The notes: generated from the letters alone by a model not told the origin. Numbered from the stretch's first letter, positions 42,467-51,668 are shown. The stretch is 59,880 nt of DNA from JBKECY01 sp047975025 (GCA_047975025.1 JBKECY010000042.1:1-59880); one strand, 5' to 3'. Translations and numbers: made by a program.

Positions 42467-43957
42467 CTAGAATACTTTGGCGGCATAGCGCATAATTAAT
42501 TCTTCCGTCGCTTCCGCACGGCTTACTTCACCGGTCACTTTTCCTTCATGCATAACGATAATTCTGTCACACAAAGCTAATAGTTCGGGCAACTCCGAAG
42601 ATACCATGACGATGCCAATGCCTTCCTTGGCAATACTGCGCAGGATTTCATAGACCTCTGCCTTGGCACCTACATCAATGCCTCGCGTTGGCTCATCACA
42701 CAACAGGATATCCGGCTGATTGGCAATCCAGCGTGCGATAATGACTTTCTGCTGGTTACCGCCGCTGAGCGTCATAATCGAATCATTCCTGTTGCCTGCT
42801 TTGATACTGTATTTCTTCATCATGTCTTCCATGACTGCTTTCGCCTTCTTCGCGTTAATAAAAGGTCCTTTTTGGAGTTTATCCATGATGACAATCTGCG
42901 CATTTTGCTGTACCGACATCTGGGCAATCAATGCGTCATCTCTGCGGTTCTCCGGAATCAGACTAATCTTGTGTCGTATGGCATCCAGCGGTTTTCTGAT
43001 ATCCACCTTCTGGCCTTTGATCTGAATTTCTCCGGAATCAGGCGTATTGGCACCAAATATTGACGTCAGAACTTCTGTACGTCCCGCCCCTACAAAACCT
43101 GCGATTCCCAGAATCTCTCCCTTTTTCAAATCAAACGATACATCCTGAAACTGCCGCTTTTTGCTTAACCCCTTGACGGACAGCAGCACCTCCTGCGTAG
43201 CATAACAATCTACTTCCTGTGAATTATCGATATCTCTGCCGACCATTTTTGTAATAATATCATCGACTGAAATATCGCACAGACAATCCGTACATACAAA
43301 GGCTCCGTCCCTGAAAATCGTTGTTCTGTCGCCTAACTCCATGACCTCTTCCATGCGGTGGCTGACATACATGACGGTTGTGCCGTTTTCTTTGACCAGT
43401 TTTCGTACGATTCTGTACATTGTTTCCCTCTGGTCATTGGTCAGCGCCGCTGTCGGCTCATCCAGAATCAGAATCTTCGGCTTAAAGTAGACAGCCTTCG
43501 CAATCTGAATGATGGACTGTTCCGCAATACTAAGGGTCTCCACCAGCTGTCCCGGGCTTAACTTCAGTCCGAACTCGTCGAGGAGCTCCTGCGTCTTTTG
43601 CTTCATGTATTTTTCATTGACGAACGGGCCTTTCATACTCTCTGCCGCTCCCAGAAAAATATTGTGCGCAATTGACATATTCAGGCAAAGCGGTACTTCC
43701 TGATGTACAACTGAGATGCCCAGCTTTTCAGAGGCTTTGACACTGTTAATCAGAACCGGTTTTCCGTCGATCAGGATCTCTCCTTTGGTAGGCAGAAAGA
43801 CTCCGGCACACAGATTGATCAAGGTGGATTTGCCTGCGCCGTTCTCACCGCACAGACAATGAATCTCACCTTTTTTAATCTCAAAGGACACATCATTTAG
43901 AGCAACGGTCACACCGAACTGCTTCGTTATATTCCTAAATTGAATATATGAACTCAT
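42467..43957 (-). CDS. Ribose/galactose-type sugar ABC transporter ATP-binding protein
   Basis: RbsA/MglA-type ATPase of 496 residues with two fused ABC domains. First Walker A GENGAGKS is at 37-44, signature LSIAEQSIIQIAKAV, Walker B ILILDEPTAAL. The second domain has the degenerate loop GFVGAGRTEVLTS and signature LSGGNQQKVIIARW with LLCDEPTRGIDVGAK. It energises import of a pentose or similar sugar through the permease 10 bases upstream. The sugar cannot be told from this subunit. Confidence 0.92.
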   Translation of the reverse strand: MSSYIQFRNITKQFGVTVALNDVSFEIKKGEIHCLCGENGAGKSTLINLCAGVFLPTKGEILIDGKPVLINSVKASEKLGISVVHQEVPLCLNMSIAHNIFLGAAESMKGPFVNEKYMKQKTQELLDEFGLKLSPGQLVETLSIAEQSIIQIAKAVYFKPKILILDEPTAALTNDQRETMYRIVRKLVKENGTTVMYVSHRMEEVMELGDRTTIFRDGAFVCTDCLCDISVDDIITKMVGRDIDNSQEVDCYATQEVLLSVKGLSKKRQFQDVSFDLKKGEILGIAGFVGAGRTEVLTSIFGANTPDSGEIQIKGQKVDIRKPLDAIRHKISLIPENRRDDALIAQMSVQQNAQIVIMDKLQKGPFINAKKAKAVMEDMMKKYSIKAGNRNDSIMTLSGGNQQKVIIARWIANQPDILLCDEPTRGIDVGAKAEVYEILRSIAKEGIGIVMVSSELPELLALCDRIIVMHEGKVTGEVSRAEATEELIMRYAAKVF

Positions 43958-43967
43958 ACACTGCCTC

Positions 43968-44936
43968 CTACTTCGTACTCTCTTTATGTCCTATCCATGT
44001 ATCCAGCAGCACTGCCAGGATAATGATGATACCAATAAATCCTGTCTGCCAGAATACCGGCACACTTAGCAGTACCATTCCATTCTTTACTACACTCATG
44101 ATGATTGCGCCGATAAACGTACCTAAGATTGTACCGCGTCCGCCGCTTAAGGCCGCACCGCCCAGAATAACGGCGGCGATAACATCCATTTCTCTGCCCT
44201 CACCGGCTGTTGTCGGTACGGACTGGAGATATGCGATACTGATCAGTCCGGCAAATGCACTCAGTGCGCCTGTCAGCATGAAATTCCTGATTTTAACTCT
44301 GTCTGTCTGCAGACCGGCAAGCTTAGCCGCTCTCTGATTTCCGCCGGTAGCGTAGATATCAAATCCGAACTTGGTCTTGCTCATCGCAATATGAGCTATC
44401 ACGAACAGCAGAATCATGATGATGACCTGAATCGGGATTGGTCCGATAAATCCACCCATCTTGAATACCCAGCTGTTCTGCGCCGATTCCGGAAATACAC
44501 TGATGCTTTGTCCGTTTGATATGGCATAGGCAATACTTCTGAAGATCTGCATGGTACCCAGTGTTGCGATAAAAGCAGGCATTTTAGCTTTCGCTACCAG
44601 GAAACCATTCAGGAAACCTATCGCAGCGCCTGCCAGCAGTACCAGGAAGAATACCAGTGTGGGGTTAACCCCGCTTTTAAAAAGCAGGGCTCCCATCATA
44701 GCTGTGCATCCGAAGACAGAACCGACGGACAGATCCATTTCTGCAGAAATGATCAGGAAAGTCATTCCAATGGCCATTATACCGATTTCTACGGTCTGAC
44801 GAACCACATTAACCATATTGGTTGGATTTAAGAATACCGGTGAGACAATGGCAAGCGCTATAGCAATGATGATCAGCACCATCAGCACACCCATTTCTCT
44901 AAAATTTTTCAGCTTTTTAACACTCATAATGCTCAA
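43968..44936 (-). CDS. Ribose-type sugar ABC transporter permease
   Basis: RbsC-type permease of 322 residues with about 8-10 membrane segments. Seen: EMDLSVGSVFG near 65-75, NGFLVAKAKMPAFIATLGTM near 109-128, and AVILGGAALSGGRGTILGTF near 232-251, all family signatures; the last contains the ATPase-contact loop. It lies 14 bases after the binding protein gene. Confidence 0.94.
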   Translation of the reverse strand: MSIMSVKKLKNFREMGVLMVLIIIAIALAIVSPVFLNPTNMVNVVRQTVEIGIMAIGMTFLIISAEMDLSVGSVFGCTAMMGALLFKSGVNPTLVFFLVLLAGAAIGFLNGFLVAKAKMPAFIATLGTMQIFRSIAYAISNGQSISVFPESAQNSWVFKMGGFIGPIPIQVIIMILLFVIAHIAMSKTKFGFDIYATGGNQRAAKLAGLQTDRVKIRNFMLTGALSAFAGLISIAYLQSVPTTAGEGREMDVIAAVILGGAALSGGRGTILGTFIGAIIMSVVKNGMVLLSVPVFWQTGFIGIIIILAVLLDTWIGHKESTK

Positions 44937-44950
44937 TCCTTTCCGTCCGT

Positions 44951-45940
44951 CTACTCTGGTGTTACTTCAGATACATTATCCGCCGTTACAAGCTGTGCCC
45001 CGGTGTTAATGTCAATAAATGCTGCATCGTTAGCCAGGTTGTTGTAAAGTTCAACGACTGAATAGTAGCCCTGTAAGAACGGGTTCTGTCCAACTGTCAG
45101 CTGCATATCGCCATTGGAAATGTGTTTTAAAGTTCCTTCTGTCAAGTCAAATCCGGCTGCTTTTACCGTATCCTGCAGTTTGTTGGATGCAATAAATGTA
45201 CCGATTGCTTCACTAAATACGTCTACACCAAGGATGGCATCAATGTCAGGATTTGCAAGATATGCGTTCTCGATAACACCAACGGCTCCGGTAAGATCCG
45301 TACCAATATCAATGATATCTACAAATTCAATCCCCGGGAACTCTTCGGCAGCACGCTTGATACCATCCGCTCTTGCAATCAGTGCCGTATCAGCCGGTGC
45401 GCAGCTGGCAATCACATATTTGCCCTCTCCACCCATTACTTCTTCGAACATATACTTGCCTAACTGATATCCTGCGTCTTCATATTCCTGTCCTACGAAA
45501 GCAACAGAACCGCTGTCTTCTGCATTCATGTTGAATGCCAGTACCGGAATACCGGCATCAGATGCTTTTTGGATTACTGAATTAAAGCCTGAAGGATCCC
45601 ATAATACAGTGGCAATTCCATCATATCCTGCTGTAATGCATGATTCCAGAAGTCCTACCTGCTCAGACAGGTTGCTTGCTGTGGTCGGTGACGTTACATC
45701 GACTGTTATTCCCAGATCTTCGCCGGCAGCCTTAGCGCCGTCTGACATCTTGGTATAAAACGAGCTGTTCATCGCGTGAAGTACCACCGAAATCTTGATA
45801 TCTTTCGATGCCGTACTATCCGTACCTGAATCTGAACTTCCTTCGGTTGCCGTTGTTGTGGAGCTTGCTGTGTTACCGCATGCCATTACAGATACTGCCA
45901 TTGCCATACATAATAAAATGGATAAAACTTTTCTTTTCAT
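44951..45940 (-). CDS. Ribose-type sugar-binding lipoprotein
   Basis: Extracellular periplasmic-binding-protein-type receptor of 329 residues. It has a lipoprotein signal with lipobox VMAC (Cys21), then a Ser/Thr-rich linker (22-48), and the RbsB fold: ISVVLHAMNSSFYTKMSDGAK, GLLESCITAGYDGI, PVLAFNMNAEDSG and an NPDIDAILGVDVFSEAIG block. The LFMG-type pocket residues cannot be matched to ribose with confidence, so another pentose, a purine nucleoside-derived sugar or autoinducer-2-like ligand is possible. The 79-base gap upstream may hold a processing or internal start site. Confidence 0.9.
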   Translation of the reverse strand: MKRKVLSILLCMAMAVSVMACGNTASSTTTATEGSSDSGTDSTASKDIKISVVLHAMNSSFYTKMSDGAKAAGEDLGITVDVTSPTTASNLSEQVGLLESCITAGYDGIATVLWDPSGFNSVIQKASDAGIPVLAFNMNAEDSGSVAFVGQEYEDAGYQLGKYMFEEVMGGEGKYVIASCAPADTALIARADGIKRAAEEFPGIEFVDIIDIGTDLTGAVGVIENAYLANPDIDAILGVDVFSEAIGTFIASNKLQDTVKAAGFDLTEGTLKHISNGDMQLTVGQNPFLQGYYSVVELYNNLANDAAFIDINTGAQLVTADNVSEVTPE

Positions 45941-46019
45941 ACTTCTTCTCCTTATAATATACTAATTTTATTACCTATTAATATTTGTGGAAATTATAAG
46001 TCCGGTAGAATTCTTATTC

Positions 46020-46493
46020 TTATTCCTCTTCCTCGTAATTCGCTCGCTCTTCGTAGTAATCCGGGATAATACATCCTTCTTTTTCAAACCATTTCGGTGC
46101 ATCTATACCGGCCGCAAGCACGATATTTCCCCAAGGCTCAAATCCCCCTGTTCTGACTATGTACTTTGCCTGTGGAAGATAGGTGTCGAACAGTTCTCTA
46201 TGCGGCATCGTCTCAACTTTGCAGCGTTTGCTTAATGCTTCCACCTGTCCGTAATGCACAGGGTTATATTTTTTCTGCTCCTCCGCAACGACTACCTTCT
46301 CATAGATCATCTCGTTCATAATCAGTCCCAGAATCGTCCGGATGCTCGGCAGATCCTGTGTGATTGCCAGATCAATACGCTGACGCTCCTGCGCAATCGG
46401 CACTCCGACATCCCCAATAATCATGATATCTTCGTGTCCCATATCAGCGATTGCTGTCATCAAATTCTTGTTTAGTATCCCATATGCTTTCAT
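46020..46493 (-). CDS. RbsD/FucU family sugar mutarotase (D-ribose pyranase-like)
   Basis: Interconverts pyranose and furanose (RbsD) or anomeric (FucU) forms of a sugar. It has 157 residues. His20 in MGHEDIMIIGD is the catalytic residue, and the core ends in EPWGNIVLAAGID. The E. coli RbsD core ends at this point; here an extra tail of about 25 residues follows, ending in acidic ERANYEEEE. The stop of ribokinase lies 3 bases upstream, so translation is coupled. Its presence supports a ribose-like furanose substrate for the operon, but FucU-type specificity is not excluded. Confidence 0.88.
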   Translation of the reverse strand: MKAYGILNKNLMTAIADMGHEDIMIIGDVGVPIAQERQRIDLAITQDLPSIRTILGLIMNEMIYEKVVVAEEQKKYNPVHYGQVEALSKRCKVETMPHRELFDTYLPQAKYIVRTGGFEPWGNIVLAAGIDAPKWFEKEGCIIPDYYEERANYEEEE

Positions 46494-46496
46494 GTA

Positions 46497-47426
46497 TTAG
46501 TTCCTTTCCAGTTGTCCGGCGAAGTTTTCAACTTCTGCAAGCGTCGGGATCGACTCTATAACTCCGTATTTTGTCACTGCCAGACCTGCCGCTGCATTCG
46601 CAAATCTGACGGCTTCCTGCTCACTTTTGTCTCTTGAGAGTGCTACACAAAATGCTGCACAAAATGTATCGCCTGCACCTGTGGTATCTACCACTTCTAC
46701 TTTTTGTCCCGCTATTCTTTTTACCCCACTTTCATTCGCAATAAGCGCGCCTTCACCTCCCAACGTCATAATGACATTTTTAGCTCCTTTTTCTAAGATT
46801 TGTCTGGCCACCTCCTCATCTTCTATGCTATCATCTGTCTCCATTCCTAAAAGCAGTCTGGCTTCTGTCTGATTCGGAATCAGATAACTGCAATACTCCA
46901 GTAACCCGGGCTCCAAAGTGCTAAACGGTGCAGGATTCAAGACAAAATCAATACCGATCTCCTTGCATTTCTTAGCCGCATAAGCCACTGTATCCATACT
47001 GATTTCCAATTGCATCAACAGAAGTCTGCACTCCTTAAGATGCGGGATTAATTCATCAATATCACTTTTAGATACTTCGTTATTTGCTGCAAAATCAATG
47101 ACAATTTCATTTTCTCCGGACTCGCTTACGTAGATCAGCCCCACGCCCGTTGACTGGCCTGTCCGGCTTCTCTTGATAAACGATGGATCGATCTGCTCTT
47201 GTTCATGCAGCGACACGCACATATCTCCGAAACTATCTTCTCCAACGCATCCTGCATAGAGCACATCGCCTCCCAGCCGTGCGACCGCCACCGCCTGATT
47301 GGATCCTTTTCCTCCATGTTTTACTTCAAAACCATGACCCGGAACTGTCTCTCCGGCAATCGGAAAATGCTCACACTGAATGGTCATTCCAATTGCGTAA
47401 CTTCCTATAACTGCTATTTTAGACAT
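46497..47426 (-). CDS. Ribokinase (PfkB family)
   Basis: PfkB-family sugar kinase of 309 residues. Substrate site GHGFEVKHGGKGSNQAVAVARLG near 29-51, and the catalytic motif VDTTGAGDTFCAAF with base Asp near residue 251. Phosphorylates ribose (or a related sugar) at O5 after uptake by the linked ABC transporter. It lies between the fifth URO-D-family gene (27 bases upstream) and the mutarotase (3 bases downstream). Confidence 0.92.
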   Translation of the reverse strand: MSKIAVIGSYAIGMTIQCEHFPIAGETVPGHGFEVKHGGKGSNQAVAVARLGGDVLYAGCVGEDSFGDMCVSLHEQEQIDPSFIKRSRTGQSTGVGLIYVSESGENEIVIDFAANNEVSKSDIDELIPHLKECRLLLMQLEISMDTVAYAAKKCKEIGIDFVLNPAPFSTLEPGLLEYCSYLIPNQTEARLLLGMETDDSIEDEEVARQILEKGAKNVIMTLGGEGALIANESGVKRIAGQKVEVVDTTGAGDTFCAAFCVALSRDKSEQEAVRFANAAAGLAVTKYGVIESIPTLAEVENFAGQLERN

Positions 47427-47453
47427 TTTTCACCTCGTATAATGTTATGATAT

Positions 47454-48686
47454 TCAACTTCGATAATATTCCGGAACGCCAAACTCTAAAGCCGTATCGA
47501 ATAATGCAAGTATTTTTTCCGGTGAAATTCCGGCCTGTATGTTGTGAATCTGTGAGAATACAAAGCCGCCGCCCGGGGCATAGACTTTAATCATTTCCTT
47601 CGCTTCATTGACAATATCATCAATGCTGCCGTGGGTCAGTGTGGTCTGTGTGCTGCAGGCACCGCCCCAGATTGTCATCTTATCTCCAAATTCCTTCTTG
47701 ATTTGTACGGGGTCCATATCATCACATTCCTTCTGAATTGGATTTAAGACGTCAAATCCTGATTCTATGATATCTCCGATGATAGGATAGATGCTTCCGC
47801 AGCAATGCAGCGAAATATGAATGTCCTTTTTCTTCTTGCGGATTGCCGCATTGATTCTGGCATGGCGCGGTTTGAAGAATTTGCGGTACAGATCCGGCGA
47901 AATCAACATGGACTTCTGAGAACCGAAGTCGTCGTTGTTCTGTACAATCTGCACATAATCTCCGACAGCGTCCAGATAACGTTCCATCATCACGATATAG
48001 GCATCCGTCATCTTGTCCAGATAGTATTCGACCAATTCAGGCTCTGTATACAGGCACATAAGGAAGTTCTCATACCCCCAGTCCTTCCATGCCTTCTCGA
48101 ACAGACTAAAGCTTGTGGCCCCTGAGATGGCAAAATCTGTCGTCTCGAAAATGTGTTTGGCATTTTTTCTCTGGTACTCCATCTCTGCATCTGTGATGTG
48201 CGGCATCGTCAGCTTATCGATTTCGGACTCATCTTCCGCATCCAGCAACGGATTGTACACCTCATCGAAATATAACCCCTGCTCCGGACGCTTTGCAATC
48301 AGATGTCCTTCCTTGTCAAATACACCAAGGGAACCATCTTCGAGCTTGACCGGGTTAAATTTTTCAGCCAGCATACATTCGCCGCCGCCAAGCGGAAGCT
48401 CACCTTTTTTATACGAGTCGATTGGAATTCCGAGGGACGGCTCCAATCTTGGCAGAATCACGACATCGCTTCCTACCCGGTGCAAAATTTCGTAATCCGG
48501 CAGCGCTAAAAGCTGCTTCACATCGAATAATATTGTGTCAGAGGTAACTCCCAGATGCTGTTTCAATTGATTGTACGCATTCGCATTGATTCCCGTTGAT
48601 CTGGAAGAACCAAGGTCGATCGGTACTCTGTCCGTCTCCTCATGATTGAGTGCCATGAGCACCCTTTCTCTTGATGTAAGTCCCAT
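47454..48686 (-). CDS. URO-D/MtaA superfamily protein, paralog E, within the ribose-type operon
   Basis: A 410-residue protein, the longest of the five superfamily members here. It starts TSRERVLMALNHEETDRVPIDLG, the typical opening of the methyltransferase-like branch. It has NDDFGSQ (251-257) and SLHCCGSIY (292-300), giving His294-x-Cys296, but no Cys where the third zinc ligand is expected near the C-terminus (GGGFVFSQIHNIQ). Two ATGs are possible; the one at 48686 has AAGGAGG at good spacing, the other sits directly on it. Cotranscribed with a LacI regulator and a ribose-type kinase and transporter, so a sugar-derived or sugar-conjugated substrate is inferred. Confidence 0.84.
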   Translation of the reverse strand: MGLTSRERVLMALNHEETDRVPIDLGSSRSTGINANAYNQLKQHLGVTSDTILFDVKQLLALPDYEILHRVGSDVVILPRLEPSLGIPIDSYKKGELPLGGGECMLAEKFNPVKLEDGSLGVFDKEGHLIAKRPEQGLYFDEVYNPLLDAEDESEIDKLTMPHITDAEMEYQRKNAKHIFETTDFAISGATSFSLFEKAWKDWGYENFLMCLYTEPELVEYYLDKMTDAYIVMMERYLDAVGDYVQIVQNNDDFGSQKSMLISPDLYRKFFKPRHARINAAIRKKKKDIHISLHCCGSIYPIIGDIIESGFDVLNPIQKECDDMDPVQIKKEFGDKMTIWGGACSTQTTLTHGSIDDIVNEAKEMIKVYAPGGGFVFSQIHNIQAGISPEKILALFDTALEFGVPEYYRS

Positions 48687-48700
48687 TTTTTTCATCCTCC

Positions 48701-49717
48701 TTATATTTCTTTCACACTTTCACCGCTTCTTATGACCGGATCAAATACTGTGTCCGTACTTTTAATCTTCTTTCCTTCAATCATCTTATAGATATTTTCG
48801 GCCGCAGTTTTGCCCATATCGTAACCATGTACCACAACCGTATCAAGCGACGGCTGATACATGTCCGCCAGCATTGTACCATCCAGGCCCATGACAGACA
48901 CATCATCCGGTACTTTGCGCTTCGCTTCCCGCAATGCCTTGCAGGCTCCTACGGCCATCAGGTCATTGGAAGCAATCACTGCGGTAAACTCTTCTTTTGC
49001 CGCTATTTTTTTAATCGCCTTATAACCGGAAAGCATCTGATAATCTCCTGCAAGCACCAGTGCTTCATTGAAAGGCAAGCCTACGGCAGCAAGCCCTTCC
49101 AGATAGCCCTGATAGCGGAGCCGGGCATTGGCCGCTCCATGAGGCCCCTGGATAAAAGCGATTTTTCTGTGGCCCTTGTTGTAGAGCTCCTCCACAGCAA
49201 TGCGCATGGCTTTAATATTGTCGAACATGATCTTGGGCACATTTTTCAGATTCTCCCCGTACCGCTCTACTACGAGTACCGGGAATTTGTTATTATGAAG
49301 TTCGAGTATCTTGCTGTTATCCTCCAGCATATTGCTGGTAGAAATAATAATACCGTCCACCACACCTTTACTTAATGTATCCAGAAACTGGTTCTCTTTA
49401 TTGATCTTCCCATCCGTATTGCACAGAATCAGCTGATACCCCTTATTCGTCAGGTAATCCTCGGCGCCTCGGAACAGCTCCTGGAAAAACTGGTTATAAA
49501 CATCCGTCAGAATCACTCCGACCAGATTGGTTCTTCTGGTGACCAGCGAACGTGCCACAGGATTCGGTCTGTAATTCGTCCTGTCTACCACCTCCATGAT
49601 TTTGTCCTTGGTTTCCTGTGTACAGGCACCCTCTACATGGTTCAGTACCCTCGAAACTGTTGTAATTGAGACACCGCATTCTCTGGCAATATCCTTAATC
49701 GTCACTTTGTTCTGCAT
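48701..49717 (-). CDS. LacI family transcriptional regulator of the ribose-type operon
   Basis: A 338-residue repressor. N-terminal helix-turn-helix VTIKDIARECGVSITTVSRVLN (residues 4-25) and hinge NPVARSLVTRRTN, then a periplasmic-binding-protein-like sensor domain. It is the first gene of its own operon, with a promoter (49770-49798) and an AAAACGTTTT-centred operator (49741-49761) at the start of transcription, so autoregulation is likely. It probably responds to the sugar imported by the linked transporter. Confidence 0.93.
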   Translation of the reverse strand: MQNKVTIKDIARECGVSITTVSRVLNHVEGACTQETKDKIMEVVDRTNYRPNPVARSLVTRRTNLVGVILTDVYNQFFQELFRGAEDYLTNKGYQLILCNTDGKINKENQFLDTLSKGVVDGIIISTSNMLEDNSKILELHNNKFPVLVVERYGENLKNVPKIMFDNIKAMRIAVEELYNKGHRKIAFIQGPHGAANARLRYQGYLEGLAAVGLPFNEALVLAGDYQMLSGYKAIKKIAAKEEFTAVIASNDLMAVGACKALREAKRKVPDDVSVMGLDGTMLADMYQPSLDTVVVHGYDMGKTAAENIYKMIEGKKIKSTDTVFDPVIRSGESVKEI

Positions 49718-49740
49718 AGCCGCCCCTCTAGGTTTAACCT

Positions 49741-49761
49741 TTTACGAAAACGTTTTACTAA
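49741..49761. promoter_or_regulatory. LacI-type operator
   Basis: A near-palindromic TTTACGAAAACGTTTTACTAA with perfect core AAAACGTTTT (49747-49756), just downstream of the -10 of the LacI-gene promoter. The central CG and A/T flanks match LacI-family sites. A role as a CcpA cre site is less likely because the TG/CA ends are missing. Confidence 0.7.
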
Positions 49762-49769
49762 TTTCGCTC

Positions 49770-49798
49770 ATTATACATCCCAGCTGAGATTAGGTCAA
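49770..49798 (-). promoter_or_regulatory. Promoter of the LacI-URO-D-ribose operon
   Basis: Minus strand TTGACC (49793-49798), 17 bases, TATAAT (49770-49775). The start of transcription would fall at or just before the operator at 49741-49761. Confidence 0.8.
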
Positions 49799-49862
49799 TA
49801 TCCCTTTGTGCATTTCGCCGTCTTGCATACTATTAGGCATCTGTTTTTATACACTGTGCACT

Positions 49863-49911
49863 AAAAAAGCACCGATTGCGTTCCGCCAGATGCGAAAATT
49901 AAATCGATGCT
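49863..49911 (-). terminator. Terminator of the small EamA-type gene
   Basis: Minus strand GCATCGATT pairs with AATCGGTGC (one G-U) and is followed by six U from the A-run at 49863-49868. The gene ends at 49939. Confidence 0.75.
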
Positions 49912-49938
49912 TCTTACTGTAAGCTTGTAATGGGACTT

Positions 49939-50364
49939 CTATTTGTTGACCAGGATAATACCTGCTATACAGAGCACAACGCCTATAAGCTGACGGGCAC
50001 TTAAGTGCTCCTTATAGAAGAGTACGCCGATCAGAAGCAGTACTGCTGCCAGACACAGATTCGCCACCAGTGAGCCGATCCCCACCTTCCATCCGGAACG
50101 GTATACATAAATATACCCAAATTCCAGTGCCACCAGGGAAATCCCAAAAGCGATGCTCGTCCAGTTCGTTTTGTGAACTGCCGTAAGAAAGTTCTTCTGC
50201 GGGCTTGTAACCAGAAACAACACAAAGGACACTGCACTTGATGTCAGATACGTCACAGTCAGCGCCGCAAACGGCTGTACATCCGCGGGTGTTGACTTCG
50301 CCATCAGATGGTAAACGGTATTTGCCAATACAACGATTGCGATTGGCCAGATATAATTCCACAT
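49939..50364 (-). CDS. Small EamA/DMT-type membrane protein
   Basis: A 141-residue protein with four or five predicted membrane segments, equal to one EamA repeat of drug/metabolite transporters. Features are MWNYIWPIAIVVLANTVYHLMAK at the start, YIYVYRSGWKVGIGSLVANL in the middle and a final HLSARQLIGVVLCIAGIILVNK, which is the usual end of an EamA half. Single-repeat members are thought to work as dimers. The ATG at 50364 has AGGA upstream; an earlier in-frame start is less likely. Monocistronic; substrate unknown. Confidence 0.82.
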   Translation of the reverse strand: MWNYIWPIAIVVLANTVYHLMAKSTPADVQPFAALTVTYLTSSAVSFVLFLVTSPQKNFLTAVHKTNWTSIAFGISLVALEFGYIYVYRSGWKVGIGSLVANLCLAAVLLLIGVLFYKEHLSARQLIGVVLCIAGIILVNK

Positions 50365-50552
50365 GCTATTTTTCCTGCCTTTTCCTTTTTTCTCTGTGAG
50401 ATAGTATATCACAAAACGCTGCCTTTTTTCGTTATTATGTCAAAAAGTATCCTTTTTATTTGTGAGGTTACCCTCTGTTTTCTCCCCGACTCATCCTTTA
50501 TACTGTAACCAAGAACAAAAACAGCAGTGAATTTAAATTTTGGAGGTACTTT

Positions 50553-51668
50553 ATGGCAAGTCTATCATTAACAAACATTAACAAAAAATATCCTAACGGT
50601 TTTGAAGCTGTTAAGGATTTCAATCTGGAAATCGCAGATAAAGAATTTATCATCTTCGTAGGTCCGTCAGGCTGTGGTAAATCCACAACACTTCGTATGA
50701 TCGCCGGACTCGAAGAAATCTCAGGCGGTACACTTAAGATCGGTGACAAGGTCATGAATGACGTTGAGCCTAAGGACAGAGATATTGCCATGGTCTTCCA
50801 GAACTATGCTCTGTATCCGCATATGACCGTATACGATAACATGGCATTCGGACTTAAGCTTCGTAAGCTGCCAAAAGATGAAATCAATAAAAAAGTTATG
50901 GACGCTGCTAAGATCCTTGATCTGGAGTCTTTGCTGAAACGTAAACCGAAAGCTTTATCCGGTGGACAAAGACAGCGTGTTGCTATGGGACGTGCCATCG
51001 TACGTGAGCCCAAAGTCTTCCTCATGGATGAGCCGCTTTCTAACCTGGATGCAAAACTTAGAGTACAGATGCGTCTGGAGATTTCCAATCTGCACCAGAG
51101 ACTGGGCGCAACCATCATCTATGTAACCCATGATCAGACAGAAGCTATGACGCTGGGAACCAGAATCGTAGTTATGAAAGACGGCGTTGTACAGCAGGTG
51201 GATACACCGGAAAGACTGTACCAGCATCCTGTCAATAAATTCGTAGCAGGCTTTATCGGATCACCGCAGATGAACTTCTTAGATGCAGATGTATCTGAAA
51301 AAGGCAGCGATGTCATCCTTCAGATTGGTTCACATGCACTGGTCGCACCGGCTAAGAGTGCTACCGCACTTAAGAAAAACGGCTATATCGGAAAATCAGT
51401 TACTGTGGGTATCCGTCCTGAGAATATCAATGATTCCGAAATGTTCATCGAAGCATCTCCGGGCAGTGTTATCACTTCTACTGTCAATGTATATGAGCTG
51501 CTTGGTGCTGAAGTATTCCTGTATTTCGATGTGGAAGGTTTCCCTGTGACAGCACGTGTGGATCCCCGTACAACAGCAAGAACCGGAGACACCATCAAAT
51601 TCGCACTGGATATGGAAAAAATCCATTTGTTCGACAAAGAAACAGACCTGTTGATTCCAGTTCAATAA
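50553..51668 (+). CDS. Sugar ABC transporter ATP-binding protein, MsmK/UgpC type
   Basis: A 371-residue ATPase of the CUT1 (oligosaccharide) class. Walker A GPSGCGKS is at 37-44, Q-loop MVFQNYALYPHM, signature ALSGGQRQRVAMGRA, Walker B VFLMDEPLSNLDAKLR and H-loop YVTHDQTEAM. A C-terminal TOBE/MalK regulatory domain follows from about 235. No permease or binding protein is adjacent, as in the shared ATPases (MsmX/MsmK) that power several sugar importers. Strong Shine-Dalgarno (TGGAGG). It has its own terminator at 51686-51724. Confidence 0.93.
   Translation: MASLSLTNINKKYPNGFEAVKDFNLEIADKEFIIFVGPSGCGKSTTLRMIAGLEEISGGTLKIGDKVMNDVEPKDRDIAMVFQNYALYPHMTVYDNMAFGLKLRKLPKDEINKKVMDAAKILDLESLLKRKPKALSGGQRQRVAMGRAIVREPKVFLMDEPLSNLDAKLRVQMRLEISNLHQRLGATIIYVTHDQTEAMTLGTRIVVMKDGVVQQVDTPERLYQHPVNKFVAGFIGSPQMNFLDADVSEKGSDVILQIGSHALVAPAKSATALKKNGYIGKSVTVGIRPENINDSEMFIEASPGSVITSTVNVYELLGAEVFLYFDVEGFPVTARVDPRTTARTGDTIKFALDMEKIHLFDKETDLLIPVQ

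Noticed and set aside
49741..49761. CcpA cre site
   Set aside because: The core resembles a cre, but the conserved TG and CA ends are missing and the position at the LacI gene's own start fits a LacI-type operator better.
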